Program-made: the position numbers and the translations under genes
Notes under the pieces: generated by a model
Databases searched by the model: none
Seen by the model: the letters and a program-made list of their open reading frames with translations, nothing else
Told to the model about the DNA's origin: nothing
Part shown: one piece after another, positions 1 to 7,763 of the stretch
Position numbering within the stretch: the first letter of the stretch is position 1
Layout of the letters: the number at the start of each line of letters is the position of its first letter
From: Chamaesiphon sp031376885
GTDB taxonomy: Bacteria; Cyanobacteriota; Cyanobacteriia; Cyanobacteriales; Chamaesiphonaceae
Assembly (NCBI GenBank): GCA_031376885.1
Contig: JANMEL010000263.1
Span: 1 to 64,000, forward strand
Direction of reading: 5' to 3'
Length of the DNA stretch: 64,000 nt

Positions 1-53
1 GCGCGGTCTTGTGCCCGCCCTGGATCTACGCTAATTACTGATTCAGTTGTCAT
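1..53 (-). CDS. 5' end of a gene leaving the window; possible RNase H-fold (YqgF/RuvC-like) protein
   Basis: Only about 17 codons are present: the ATG is at 53-51 and the frame is open to base 1. A GGAG ribosome binding site lies 5 nt before the ATG, which supports a real start. The visible peptide contains VISVDPGR, the first beta strand plus catalytic-Asp motif seen at the N-terminus of YqgF/RuvC-type RNase H-fold nucleases. That assignment is an inference from a single short motif. The gene is read leftward, co-directional with lrtA behind it. Confidence 0.4.
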   Translation of the reverse strand, partial: MTTESVISVDPGRAQDR

Positions 54-299
54 TTTCACTCCAGATCGGTAGGCAGAATGGATAACGATCGCCATCACCC
101 CGCCTTCTCCTTGGATCGAACGAGTAAAACTATTGAGATAAGTACTCAATAAGCTCTTAAAAATATCTTACCACAACTATTGAGAATTACTATCAGTTGC
201 CCAAGAAAAATTATAATGAAGTTTACTTGCTTTTTGTGCCACTCTATACATTAACCCTCTGCTCCGACTTTCTGGAGTAGATAAATGCTGTATCGACAT

Positions 300-336
300 A
301 AAAAAACCAGAAGCCTGCTTAACTATAGGCTTCTGG
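300..336 (-). terminator. Rho-independent terminator of lrtA
   Basis: A perfect 10-bp inverted repeat (307-316 with 327-336, 10-nt loop) is followed on the minus strand by a run of seven T. It lies about 75 nt past the lrtA stop codon, in the right orientation and with the right U-tract. Confidence 0.85.
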
Positions 337-411
337 TGAACTGATTCTTATTCTGTATTACTCAAGAATCTTGAATCCATTAAAACTACCAACGGGAAAT
401 CTCAGCCGATC

Positions 412-1065
412 TTATGACTTTATCAAAACGGTTTCTGTCGCCGCAGTCACTTTTTTGCCGCCGTTGCCATTGCCATTGTCGGCAGAGCCACCAGGGTGAG
501 GTTGGATTACACCAAATCCACCTCGATCGCGGCGATAGATAACGTTGATTTCACCAGTTTCTACGCTACGATACATATAGAAATCATGGTCGATTTGTTG
601 AAGTTGAGCCAAGGCTTCTTCGATCGATAGTGCTGACATCGCAAAGTATTTTGTTCGCACTACCTCGGCTGGCAATGTTGCGGCGCGATTGTCAGTCAGA
701 TTATAGTCTAATAGTTCTAGATCCAATTCTTCGGCTAGATGTTTGAGATCTGTTGGATCTTTTTTGGTAAAGTTGCGTTCCTTATACTTCCGTAATTGGC
801 GAGAAATCTTATCAGCGACTAAATCGATACTTGCATATAGATGTTCGTGGGCTTCTTCTGCTCGGATGACGGCACCATTTGCATAGATAGTAACTTCAGC
901 TACTTGTGATGCGGCGATTCGAGGATTTCGAGCAACTGATAGATTGACATCTATTTCTGTCGTGATGTGTTCAAAATGGCTCACGGCTCTTTCGATCTTT
1001 TGATTCACATATTGACGGATGGCATCGGTGATTTCGATGTTCTTACTCTGGAGCACAAGCTTCAT
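412..1065 (-). CDS. lrtA: Long-form ribosome hibernation promoting factor (LrtA/HPF)
   Basis: The product binds the 30S decoding region and dimerises 70S ribosomes into 100S particles when translation is low. In cyanobacteria this gene is the light-repressed transcript lrtA. The N-terminal ~105 residues form the S30AE/HPF fold (MKLVLQSKNIEITDAIRQYV, then a basic RQLRKYKER helix). A linker leads to the C-terminal dimerisation domain at ~residues 140-195 (KYFAMSALSIEEALAQ...DFYMYR...INVIYRRDRGGFGVIQP). The Gly/Asn-rich tail and total length are normal for the long form. Two ATG codons are available. The one at 1065 is preferred because GGGAG sits 6 nt before it, whereas it abuts the ATG at 1071. 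Cyanobacterial lrtA mRNAs are known to have a long regulatory 5' leader, and the following ~440 bases are non-coding, which agrees with that. Confidence 0.93.
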   Translation of the reverse strand: MKLVLQSKNIEITDAIRQYVNQKIERAVSHFEHITTEIDVNLSVARNPRIAASQVAEVTIYANGAVIRAEEAHEHLYASIDLVADKISRQLRKYKERNFTKKDPTDLKHLAEELDLELLDYNLTDNRAATLPAEVVRTKYFAMSALSIEEALAQLQQIDHDFYMYRSVETGEINVIYRRDRGGFGVIQPHPGGSADNGNGNGGKKVTAATETVLIKS

Positions 1066-1511
1066 AAGCATCTCCCACTGGATATGATGTATTTAAGTTA
1101 AGATAGTCAAAGAAAACTGGAAGAATTTATGGGAACTATGGGGCGGCTGTTGTTCGCTATGGTGAGTGTCGCGTTGGACATGATGAGTCTCACTCAGCCG
1201 TTGGCGGTCGATCCGGTACTCTAACTACCTCGCTTTTTTGTCTAACTTCACTATAGCATTTCTGCTGTCGATCGACAGGCTATTTGTTCAGAATACTTTG
1301 CACTTTGTGACATTAGCTGACATTTCTTCACTTGGTGCCTTGGTGACAGCATCACTGTCACCCGCCAATCGCCAAAATCCAGCCCGAAGATAGAAATTGT
1401 CAGCTTGTGGATCGAGGTTAGATCGTGTTTTAATGAGGGTAGTAAATACTAACTACTAGAAAAATAGCAATTAAGAACTAATATCCCGATCTCCAGGAGG
1501 ATTTGTACCAC
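1066..1511. other. Intergenic region between divergent lrtA and a Uma2 gene
   Basis: There is no coding frame here. On the minus strand it supplies the lrtA leader, with GGGAG just before the start and TTGACT near 1107 as a possible -35 element. The segment around 1140-1210 contains short GC-rich self-complementary stretches that could fold in the leader RNA. On the plus strand a strong AGGAGG at 1495-1500 serves the Uma2 gene. I see no recognisable small RNA. Confidence 0.4.
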
Positions 1512-2105
1512 ATGCAATCTTTAGAAAGTAACCCATTGCTATTAGATGTTCATAGCATTACTCTTCGTGTCACCCCTGAAGAGTTTGAGAAGCTATGCCA
1601 AGACAATTCAGATCGATCGTTTGAATTAACAGCCAGTGGAGAATTAATTGTCATGGCACCAGTTGGTGGAGAGAGTGGAAACTCTGAATTAGAGCTAGGT
1701 GCCGATCTCGCCATCTGGAATCGTCAAACTAGACTAGGTAAAATTTTTAGCTCTTCAACCATTTTTATTTTACCTAATGGTGCTGGGCGTTCACCAGATG
1801 CCGCTTGGGTAGAGTTATCCCGCTGGGAGGCTTTGACCCCAGAGCAACGCACAAAATTTCCACCCTTGGCACCAGATTTTGTTATTGAATTGAGATCGGC
1901 AACAGATCGACTATCGCCATTGCAAGAAAAGATGGAGGAGTATCGATCGAATGGAGTGCGGCTAGGCTTACTCATCGATCCAAAAAATCAGCAAGTAGAA
2001 ATCTACAGACCACGACAAGAGCCAGAGATCCTAGAATCTCCCACCTCCATCGATTGTAGTGAAGTGATGCCAGGGTTTATCTTGAGCATGAGTGAAATCT
2101 GGTAA
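1512..2105 (+). CDS. Uma2 family (DUF820) PD-(D/E)XK endonuclease-like protein
   Basis: Members of this family are very abundant in cyanobacterial genomes. They have a restriction-endonuclease fold, and their cellular role is unsettled. The PD-(D/E)XK core is visible: SPDAAWV (acidic residue), then PDFVIELRSATDRLSPLQEKMEEYRSNGVRLGLLIDP, where the usual E-V/L-x-S-x-x-D strand carries the catalytic Glu. Length (~197 aa) is normal. A TTG at 1503 is in frame, but AGGAGG (1495-1500) lies only 2 nt before it. The ATG at 1512 has an 11-nt spacing and is preferred. It stands alone between lrtA and thrB. A second, only distantly similar Uma2 gene is at 13030-13614. Confidence 0.85.
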   Translation: MQSLESNPLLLDVHSITLRVTPEEFEKLCQDNSDRSFELTASGELIVMAPVGGESGNSELELGADLAIWNRQTRLGKIFSSSTIFILPNGAGRSPDAAWVELSRWEALTPEQRTKFPPLAPDFVIELRSATDRLSPLQEKMEEYRSNGVRLGLLIDPKNQQVEIYRPRQEPEILESPTSIDCSEVMPGFILSMSEIW

Positions 2106-2179
2106 TCAAAACAGGCGCAGCGGACATCAGAAGTCGATCTGATAATATTGAGTTGTTACTTCTAAAACCAGAACATTCC

Positions 2180-3103
2180 ATGTCTACAGTCACGATTCGC
2201 GTACCTGCTACTACTGCCAATCTGGGGGCGGGATTTGACTGTATCGGTGCAGCACTGAGCCGATACAATCAGTTTACATTTACCGCGATCGATACTCCAG
2301 ATCTAATTATTGCGGTAAGTGGATTAGAAGCCGATCGAGTCGATACAGATGATACCAATCTTGCATATCTAGCCTTCTGCAAATTGTACGCATCGATCGA
2401 TCGAACACCGCCGTCAGTTGGGATCGAGATCGAGCTGGGAGTCCCTTTAGCTAGAGGTTTGGGGAGTTCGGCGACAGCGATCGTTGGCGGGCTATTAGGT
2501 GCAAATGCTTTGGCTGGTAGCCCACTTTCGGCGGCTGAAGTCATGGATTTGGCGATCGAAATGGAAGGGCATCCTGATAATGTGGTACCCGCTCTAATTG
2601 GTGGTTGTCGGTTGGCGGCTACCTCGAAAACGGGTTGGGCGATCGCCGATATTCCCTGGCATAGTAGTATAATCCCTGTAGTTGCCATTCCCAATTTTGA
2701 ACTATCGACAGAGGAAGCTCGTAGCGTTTTACCGACTGGATACAACCGCGCCGATGCGATATTTAATACAGCCCATTTCGGCTTATTAGTCAGAGGTTTG
2801 GAAACAGGTAATGTCGATTGGCTAGCGGCTGCGCTGACCGATCGAATTCACCAACCCTATCGTCAAAGGTTGATTCCTGGTTATACTGATGTCGAGCAAG
2901 CCGTAATCGCCGCTGGAGGTTATGGGATGGTAATTAGTGGGGCTGGGCCTACTTTACTCGCTTTGACTAGCTCAGAACGCGCTGTGGATGTGGCACTAGC
3001 GATGTCTGAAGCTTGGGAAGTCCATCAGATCGAAGTTGAAGCTCAAACTTTAGAAATAGATCTCACCGGAGCGAAAGTACTAGCAACCTCACCAACACCC
3101 TAG
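2180..3103 (+). CDS. thrB: Homoserine kinase (threonine biosynthesis)
   Basis: Phosphorylates L-homoserine with ATP to O-phosphohomoserine, the step before threonine synthase, in the cytosol. It is a GHMP-superfamily kinase. Motif 1 is VPATTANLGAGFDCIG at the N-terminus. The phosphate-binding motif 2 is PLARGLGSSATAIVGG around residue 95. Motif 3 is VISGAGPTLLAL near residue 255. Length (~307 aa) is normal for the family. The frame opens 27 bases earlier, but the family begins at the conserved MSTVTIRVPA, so the ATG at 2180 is chosen. No clear Shine-Dalgarno precedes it, as is common in cyanobacteria. It follows the Uma2 gene by 74 bases and is probably transcribed separately. Confidence 0.96.
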   Translation: MSTVTIRVPATTANLGAGFDCIGAALSRYNQFTFTAIDTPDLIIAVSGLEADRVDTDDTNLAYLAFCKLYASIDRTPPSVGIEIELGVPLARGLGSSATAIVGGLLGANALAGSPLSAAEVMDLAIEMEGHPDNVVPALIGGCRLAATSKTGWAIADIPWHSSIIPVVAIPNFELSTEEARSVLPTGYNRADAIFNTAHFGLLVRGLETGNVDWLAAALTDRIHQPYRQRLIPGYTDVEQAVIAAGGYGMVISGAGPTLLALTSSERAVDVALAMSEAWEVHQIEVEAQTLEIDLTGAKVLATSPTP

Positions 3104-3217
3104 AGATGTTGGGTTGTCTCCTGACGAAGAGGCTCTCGGTTACATTCTTCAACCAAACCTACGATAAAAGATTTGCACCTTACAATCAGCCACTGACCCC
3201 TGACCCCTGCTATAAGC

Positions 3218-3763
3218 GTGTTTCTATCCCCTATCCCCTATTCCCTCTCCCCTACTTCACCAGGTATTTTGGCTCTGGTGCAGGATGTGAAAGTATCGAC
3301 ACCCGCACCAACATGCCCAGCAAATTTAACCAGTCTTACCAATTTACTAGTTCGAGATTTGCCGAGCTATACCAATCGTGTCATCCAACGACGGCGGAAA
3401 CTGACCGATCGATTGTATAGTTCGACTTTAGCAGCAGGTAAACCAGAATTCACCCCCATTGAGATCCTCAGTCGGGAATATCCGCCTCAGTTTCCGCAAG
3501 CTGCACCATCACAGGTATTTATCAGTACATTGGAAAGACAATATACCGGATTAAAATTTGATGAATTGCAACAATTTCACTGGTTATTTCTAGCGAAAAC
3601 TAATGTAGGCTGGCGACTAGTAAATATTTACACCCGAACTAGTAGCGCAGCACGAACGCCAGATTCGCCAATTACTCCACCAGTTGAAAGTAGCAAAACT
3701 AGTGTTGCTGAAGGGGTGAGATTGTGGCTCAATGACTGCTATTTTGGCAAAATTGGGGGATAG
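3218..3763 (+). CDS. Conserved cyanobacterial hypothetical protein with a rewritten N-terminus
   Basis: The body from about residue 30 (CPANLTSLTNLLVRDLPSYTNRVIQRRRKL...) to the end (VAEGVRLWLNDCYF) resembles an uncharacterised, normally exported cyanobacterial protein family known to me only by its sequence pattern. Its function is unknown. The best start is a GTG at 3218, but the first ~15 codons (FLSPIPYSLSPTSP) are a translation of the CCCCTATTCCCT tandem-repeat type found elsewhere in the window, not a signal peptide. The residues GILALVQDVK just after may be what remains of a signal sequence. It may therefore be a gene whose 5' end was replaced by repeat DNA and is no longer exported or expressed. 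No ribosome binding site is evident. Confidence 0.55.
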   Translation: MFLSPIPYSLSPTSPGILALVQDVKVSTPAPTCPANLTSLTNLLVRDLPSYTNRVIQRRRKLTDRLYSSTLAAGKPEFTPIEILSREYPPQFPQAAPSQVFISTLERQYTGLKFDELQQFHWLFLAKTNVGWRLVNIYTRTSSAARTPDSPITPPVESSKTSVAEGVRLWLNDCYFGKIGG

Positions 3764-3774
3764 TTAAGATCCGA

Positions 3775-3914
3775 TCGACTTGTGGGATCGTTCGAGCAGA
3801 TCGTTGGCGTAAGCGCAAGGCGCAGGCGTTGCCAACGCGTAGCGTCTGCCTGAGCAGAAGCCTAGCCTCTGGCTAATCGTCAAGATACTCTCATAGCAAC
3901 AAACATTAATCCAT
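3775..3914. repeat. Direct repeat copy A flanking the MNT/HEPN module (contains remnant of psb34 3' end)
   Basis: This 140-bp segment is repeated at 4709-4844 with only a 4-bp gap and scattered substitutions. It holds the palindrome-rich GCGTTGCCAACGCGTAGCG element. On the minus strand at its right end it encodes GLMFVAMRVS-stop, close to the GLMFIAMAVS-stop C-terminus of intact psb34 in copy B. Copy A is thus a partial duplicate of the psb34 tail and its downstream DNA. Confidence 0.85.
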
Positions 3915-3967
3915 CAACCTCACCCTAAATTCTATAATTAAAATCTATAGTTAGGATTATTTGCAAT

Positions 3968-4291
3968 ATGAGACATCCACAACTTACCCAAATTCTCCAG
4001 TCTCTACGTCAGGATCTCGAAAACATATATGATGAGAGACTTGTTAGTCTAATCTTATTTGGTTCCCAAGCCAAACAAGAAGCTCACGCTGATTCGGACA
4101 TCGATATATTGGTAGTGTTGAAAGATGATGTCGATTCTTGGGCAGAAAATAAACGAACAGGTGATAGAATAGCGAAGTTGTGCTTAGAACATAGCGTTGT
4201 AATTTGTTGTATATTTATTTCGGAAACCAAGTTTCGATCGCAACAAACTGCTTTACTACGAAATGTCGATCGAGAAGGAATATTTGTATGA
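3968..4291 (+). CDS. mntA: MntA-type minimal nucleotidyltransferase antitoxin
   Basis: First gene of an MNT/HEPN toxin-antitoxin pair. In characterised pairs this nucleotidyltransferase neutralises the HEPN ribonuclease by AMPylating a Tyr near its active site. The diagnostic GSx10DxD motif is complete: Gly32-Ser33, then Asp44-x-Asp46 (GSQAKQEAHADSDIDILVV). Length (107 aa) is typical. Its stop overlaps the toxin start (ATGA at 4288-4291), so the two are translationally coupled. The pair sits between two 140-bp direct repeats derived from the psb34 end, which suggests an inserted cassette. Function in this organism is inferred from the family. Confidence 0.88.
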   Translation: MRHPQLTQILQSLRQDLENIYDERLVSLILFGSQAKQEAHADSDIDILVVLKDDVDSWAENKRTGDRIAKLCLEHSVVICCIFISETKFRSQQTALLRNVDREGIFV

Positions 4292-4665
4292 CGCTAGAAC
4301 AAGAACAACTGTTTCAAAAGTCTCAAGAGAGTCTTAAAGCAGCGAAGCTATTAGCGAGAGAAGAACTCTATGACATTGCTGTTTCCCGTGCCTATTATGC
4401 CATGTTCTATATTGCAGAAGCTTTTTTAATTGGGGATAATCTCTCTTTTTCCAAGCATTCTGCTGTAATTAGTAAATTTGGTGAAATATTTGCCCGCACA
4501 GAGCGTTTGCCTGTGAAATTCCATCGTTACCTAATCCAAGCCGAGCAGTCACGAATTAAAGCTGATTATGATGCCACGTCTAGATCGACTGAGCTAGAAG
4601 CTACCGAACAAATTAGCCGTGCTGAAGAATTTCTCATCTTAGCTCAAGAGTTTCTCTTTAAGTAG
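4288..4665 (+). CDS. hepT: HEPN-domain toxin (UPF0332-like), partner of the MNT protein
   Basis: A 125-residue helical HEPN protein, a predicted RNA-cleaving toxin. The SRAYYAMFYIAEAFL helix (residues 33-47) is the family hallmark. A candidate catalytic R-x(4-6)-H motif is Arg73-His79 (RLPVKFH). The start is set by the ATGA overlap with the antitoxin; the frame is open further upstream, but that part only shadows the antitoxin. The TAG stop lies inside a 28-nt palindrome (4662-4689) that could act as a terminator. A broken downstream toxin at 59132 has the same kind of palindrome after it. Confidence 0.85.
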   Translation: MTLEQEQLFQKSQESLKAAKLLAREELYDIAVSRAYYAMFYIAEAFLIGDNLSFSKHSAVISKFGEIFARTERLPVKFHRYLIQAEQSRIKADYDATSRSTELEATEQISRAEEFLILAQEFLFK

Positions 4666-4689
4666 GGGTAATTCATGAATCGCCCCTAC
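4662..4689 (+). terminator. Palindrome at the end of the MNT/HEPN cassette
   Basis: Arms of 13 bases (GTAGGGGTAATTC and its near complement, two mismatches) around a 2-base centre form a hairpin that includes the hepT stop codon. No T-run follows, so termination is only possible, not shown. A sequence-related hairpin follows the PIN cassette at 59585-59606. Confidence 0.55.
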
Positions 4690-4708
4690 CCTCAATTTAA
4701 GCAACTGC

Positions 4709-4844
4709 TCGACTTGTGAGATCCGAGCAGATCGTTGGCGTAAGCGCAAAGCGCAGGCGTTGCCAACGCGTAGCGTCTGCCTGAGCAGAAGCCTAGCCTC
4801 TGGCTAATCGTCAAGATACCGCCATAGCAATAAACATTAATCCA
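4709..4844. repeat. Direct repeat copy B, overlapping the 3' end of psb34
   Basis: Second copy of the segment at 3775-3914. Its right end codes for the last ~11 residues and stop of intact psb34, so this is the native location and copy A is the duplicate. The GGCGTTGCCAACGCG core is palindromic and belongs to a repeat type common in cyanobacterial intergenic regions. Confidence 0.85.
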
Positions 4845-4984
4845 CCCACCAAGACAATTCCAACTATTGCAATTATGATAGAGTTGCGTTTCTGGCTGGG
4901 GGTAGTGGGGTCAGCGGTATACATTTGAGGCTCAGTGGGAAAGTTATTTAACCTGCTATCACCGTCATTATTAATATAGGGCAT
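4811..4984 (-). CDS. psb34: Photosystem II assembly protein Psb34 (Ssl1498 family)
   Basis: A small one-helix thylakoid membrane protein (57 aa) that binds CP47 during late photosystem II assembly or repair. The conserved N-terminal stretch MPYINNDGDSRLNNFPTEPQMYTADP matches the Ssl1498/Psb34 pattern (RLNNF-x-x-EP-x-x-Y-x-A-x-P). QKRN is followed by a single hydrophobic segment (SIIIAIVGIVLVGGLMFIAMAVS) at the C-terminus. An in-frame start five codons earlier is possible, but the MPY start is conserved and has GAGG 9 nt before it. Its 3' end lies inside direct repeat copy B, and a decayed second copy of this 3' end is on the far side of the MNT/HEPN pair. Confidence 0.85.
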   Translation of the reverse strand: MPYINNDGDSRLNNFPTEPQMYTADPTTPSQKRNSIIIAIVGIVLVGGLMFIAMAVS

Positions 4985-5312
4985 CGATCGTAACCTCAAT
5001 CAAATTTGAACCAATGTTATCGAAGTTTGCGACAAGTCAATACTCGATCGCGTTAAATATTTACAAATCCGATCGCGATTGGCCGAGATGGATTTATTTG
5101 TCATGGTGCAATGTTGATAGTTAAAATATCATCAGGGGAAAGATGGACAAATATACCACCAATATCGGGTGACAATAACTTTTTAAAACAGTCTCGCAGT
5201 AGAGATTTGCTATACACGATCGATCGACAAGAAGCCCCAGCTAGCGAATTGCTCAACAATTACTTGACAATCGGCGCAAATCTAGCTGTCAGTGTTAGAA
5301 TTCATAACTATA

Positions 5313-5391
5313 GCTAGGGGTGTCCGAAATCGATCGGGCTGAGAGCATACCCTCGCACCTGAGACTGGGTAATGCCAGCGGAGGGAAGCTG
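5313..5391 (+). promoter_or_regulatory. TPP (thiamine pyrophosphate) riboswitch upstream of thiC
   Basis: The THI-element consensus is readable in order: GGGGTGTCC, GGGCTGAGAGCATACCCTC, ACCTGA, CTGGGTAATGCCAGCGGAGGGAAGC. It ends about 20 nt before the thiC start, so control is likely at translation initiation, repressing thiC when TPP is abundant. The ~310 bases between psb34 and this element (5000-5312) hold no gene I can support. They probably carry the thiC promoter. Confidence 0.96.
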
Positions 5392-5411
5392 TTTATGATA
5401 GGAATTTTGAT

Positions 5412-6791
5412 ATGCGTGCTGACTGGATTGCGAAACGTAGTGGACAAGCGAATGTGTCCCAAATGCACTATGCGCGAAAAGATGTAATCACTGAAGAGAT
5501 GGATTATGTCGCCAAACGGGAAAACCTCCCCGTCGAGCTGATTAGATCTGAGGTTGCTCGTGGGCGGATGATTATCCCCGCGAATACCAATCATCCTAAT
5601 TTGGAGCCGATGGCGATCGGCATTGCTTCTAAGTGCAAGGTGAATGCTAATATCGGTGCATCGCCTAGTTTTTCTAACATGCAGGATGAAGTAGATAAGC
5701 TTCACCTCGCTGTCAAATATGGCGCAGATACCGTTATGGATCTCTCCACAGGTGGTGGTAATCTAGATGATATTCGGATCGAAATCATCAAAAATTCCTC
5801 CGTGCCGATCGGTACTGTACCTATTTACCAAGCCCTAGAAAGCGTCAACGGTAATATCGAAAAACTCACCCCCGATGACTTCCTCCACATCATCGAGAAA
5901 CACGCCCAACAAGGCGTAGACTACCAAACAATCCACGCGGGGATCCTGATCGAACACTTACCCCTAGTTCGCAACCGGATTACAGGTATCGTCTCTCGCG
6001 GTGGTGGGATTCTAGCCCGCTGGATGCTACACCATCACAAGCAAAATCCCCTCTTTACCCACTTCGATGATATCGTCGAGATTTTCAAAAAGTGCGATGT
6101 CTCCTTCAGCTTGGGTGATTCCTTGCGCCCTGGTTGTACCCATGACGCTTCCGATGAGGCTCAACTCGCCGAACTCAAAACCCTCGGACAATTGACTCGT
6201 CGTGCTTGGAAAGATGACATCCAGGTGATGGTAGAAGGCCCAGGACACGTCCCAATGGATCAGATCGAGTTCAATGTCAAAAAGCAAATGGAAGAGTGCT
6301 CAGAGGCTCCCTTCTATGTGTTAGGGCCACTGGTAACTGATATCGCTCCTGGCTACGATCATATCACTAGCGCGATCGGTGCAGCAATGGCTGGCTGGTA
6401 TGGTACCGCCATGCTCTGCTACGTGACTCCCAAAGAACACCTCGGTTTGCCTAATGCTGAGGATGTCAGAAATGGTCTGATTGCTTACAAAATTGCCGCT
6501 CACGCTGCCGATATCGCCCGTCACCGTCCAGGGGCACGCGATCGCGATGACGAGCTATCCCACGCCCGTTACAACTTCGATTGGAATCGTCAGTTTGAAC
6601 TCTCTCTCGATCCCGAACGTGCGAAGGAGTATCATGATGAAACTCTCCCCGCAGATATCTACAAAACTGCCGAATTCTGCTCGATGTGTGGCCCCAAATT
6701 CTGCCCGATGCAAACTAAAGTCGATGCAGATGCACTTACCGAATTAGAGAAGTTCCTTGCCAAAGAACGCGAGCCTTCTAGCGTTGGTTAA
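5412..6791 (+). CDS. thiC: Phosphomethylpyrimidine synthase
   Basis: A radical-SAM-like 4Fe-4S enzyme that rearranges 5-aminoimidazole ribotide into HMP-phosphate, the pyrimidine half of thiamine. The family signatures are all present: MHYARKDVITEEMDYVAKRE at the start, VNANIGASP, DLSTGGG, the SLGDSLRPGC segment, EGPGHVP, and the C-terminal cluster motif CSMCGPKFCPM (Cys-x2-Cys-x4-Cys). Length 459 aa equals the cyanobacterial form, which lacks the long N-terminal extension of enterobacterial ThiC. An AGGA lies ~9 nt before the ATG. It is preceded directly by a TPP riboswitch and followed by a strong hairpin, so it is a monocistronic, TPP-repressed gene. Confidence 0.98.
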   Translation: MRADWIAKRSGQANVSQMHYARKDVITEEMDYVAKRENLPVELIRSEVARGRMIIPANTNHPNLEPMAIGIASKCKVNANIGASPSFSNMQDEVDKLHLAVKYGADTVMDLSTGGGNLDDIRIEIIKNSSVPIGTVPIYQALESVNGNIEKLTPDDFLHIIEKHAQQGVDYQTIHAGILIEHLPLVRNRITGIVSRGGGILARWMLHHHKQNPLFTHFDDIVEIFKKCDVSFSLGDSLRPGCTHDASDEAQLAELKTLGQLTRRAWKDDIQVMVEGPGHVPMDQIEFNVKKQMEECSEAPFYVLGPLVTDIAPGYDHITSAIGAAMAGWYGTAMLCYVTPKEHLGLPNAEDVRNGLIAYKIAAHAADIARHRPGARDRDDELSHARYNFDWNRQFELSLDPERAKEYHDETLPADIYKTAEFCSMCGPKFCPMQTKVDADALTELEKFLAKEREPSSVG

Positions 6792-6809
6792 TTAATAGAA
6801 CTTGAAACC

Positions 6810-6846
6810 ATATCCCCGACTTCTCGAAGAAGTCGGGGATATTTTG
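6810..6846 (+). terminator. Intrinsic terminator of thiC
   Basis: A perfect 15-bp stem (6810-6824 with 6828-6842, 3-nt loop) built on CCCCGACTTCT, followed by TTTG. It starts 19 bases past the thiC stop. Related hairpins stand at 6963-6996 and 11557-11592. Confidence 0.85.
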
Positions 6847-6962
6847 CCTATAATTACTAATAATTAGATTCGATCGGATTGCTCAATTCGATGCAATCTT
6901 TGACTTAACCGCCGAATATTTTGAGTGAGGATTTCTACTTTCAGAGTGTTATCATTTAAGTC

Positions 6963-6996
6963 ATATTCCCGACTTCAAAGAAGAAATCGAGAATAT
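6963..6996 (-). terminator. Probable terminator of the PPP phosphatase gene
   Basis: A 14-bp stem (6963-6976 with 6983-6996) that pairs fully in minus-strand RNA if two G-U pairs are allowed, but has two mismatches in plus-strand RNA. It begins 12 bases after the phosphatase stop. Its sequence is a diverged version of the thiC terminator, and it lacks a T-run. Confidence 0.5.
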
Positions 6997-7007
6997 ATTA
7001 TAAGTTC

Positions 7008-7763
7008 TTACAACTTGATCTTATTCGGTTCTATTTCCTTGGCAATGCGATCGAGATTGCGTTTTCGTTGCTTATTTGTAAATACATTAACTTGATAGAC
7101 GATCGCATTAGTCATGTCTAAGGCGGTCATCCAACCGCTCTTGCGATGGTAGGCACCTGTTTCTATATTTAACCAACCTGGACCTTGGGCGACTTCTCCA
7201 GGGCTAATTCCTGGCAGTGTGAAGGTGATCGTGTGTCCGGTAACAATCGTTTTTTCGGGAAAGTAGGCAAACTGACTGCTAAAAAATTTCTCACGAATCC
7301 AGCAAAATTGTTCGTTATTTTGCTTGTCGATCGATTGAAAAGGATCGACTCCAGCATGAACCAAAAAGAAATCACCCAAATCTAAATAAGACGGCAAACT
7401 CGCAAACCAATCGATATCTGATTGGGGAATTCCGGCATCGCCATAGCTCGCCAGTGTCGTATTACCACCTGATGGCAACCAGTGTCTTAGAGCCATTTCA
7501 TCCAGATCGCCATCATTGAAAGAATGCAATAACATGATCTCATGATTGCCCATCAAACAGGGATGATTATTATCTCGAATCCATTTAACTACCTGGGCAC
7601 TTTTTGGCCCTCGATCGATGATGTCACCCAGAAAATATAGTCGATCGTCCTGCTTGAGATCGCAAAAATTCACTAGCTGACGCATACCGTCATAGTGACC
7701 GTGAATATCTCCGATGACGATTTTTCTGGGCTTATTATTATGCTTTTGAAATAGATTAAACAT
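7008..7763 (-). CDS. PPP-family serine/threonine protein phosphatase (calcineurin-like)
   Basis: A cytosolic metallophosphoesterase of 251 aa. The metal-binding and catalytic signatures are intact: GDIHG (residues 18-22), GDIIDRG (46-52) and GNHE (72-75). Further His residues (LVHAGVDP; VTGHT) complete the di-metal site. This is the bacterial PrpA/phage-lambda PP1-like subgroup, which usually dephosphorylates Ser/Thr or Tyr residues; some members act on diadenosine polyphosphates. The substrate cannot be told from the sequence. The gene stands alone, converging on thiC, with a probable hairpin terminator between them. The lysine-rich C-terminus (NKQRKRNLDRIAKEIEPNKIKL) is unremarkable. Confidence 0.9.
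   Translation of the reverse strand: MFNLFQKHNNKPRKIVIGDIHGHYDGMRQLVNFCDLKQDDRLYFLGDIIDRGPKSAQVVKWIRDNNHPCLMGNHEIMLLHSFNDGDLDEMALRHWLPSGGNTTLASYGDAGIPQSDIDWFASLPSYLDLGDFFLVHAGVDPFQSIDKQNNEQFCWIREKFFSSQFAYFPEKTIVTGHTITFTLPGISPGEVAQGPGWLNIETGAYHRKSGWMTALDMTNAIVYQVNVFTNKQRKRNLDRIAKEIEPNKIKL

Noticed and set aside
3106..3420. 104-codon frame after thrB
   Set aside because: Overlaps the more conserved hypothetical gene in another frame and is made partly of repeat DNA, with no family resemblance.
5111..5317. 68-codon open frame before thiC
   Set aside because: It runs into the TPP riboswitch, has no conserved features and no clear ribosome binding site. This space is better explained as promoter and leader of thiC.
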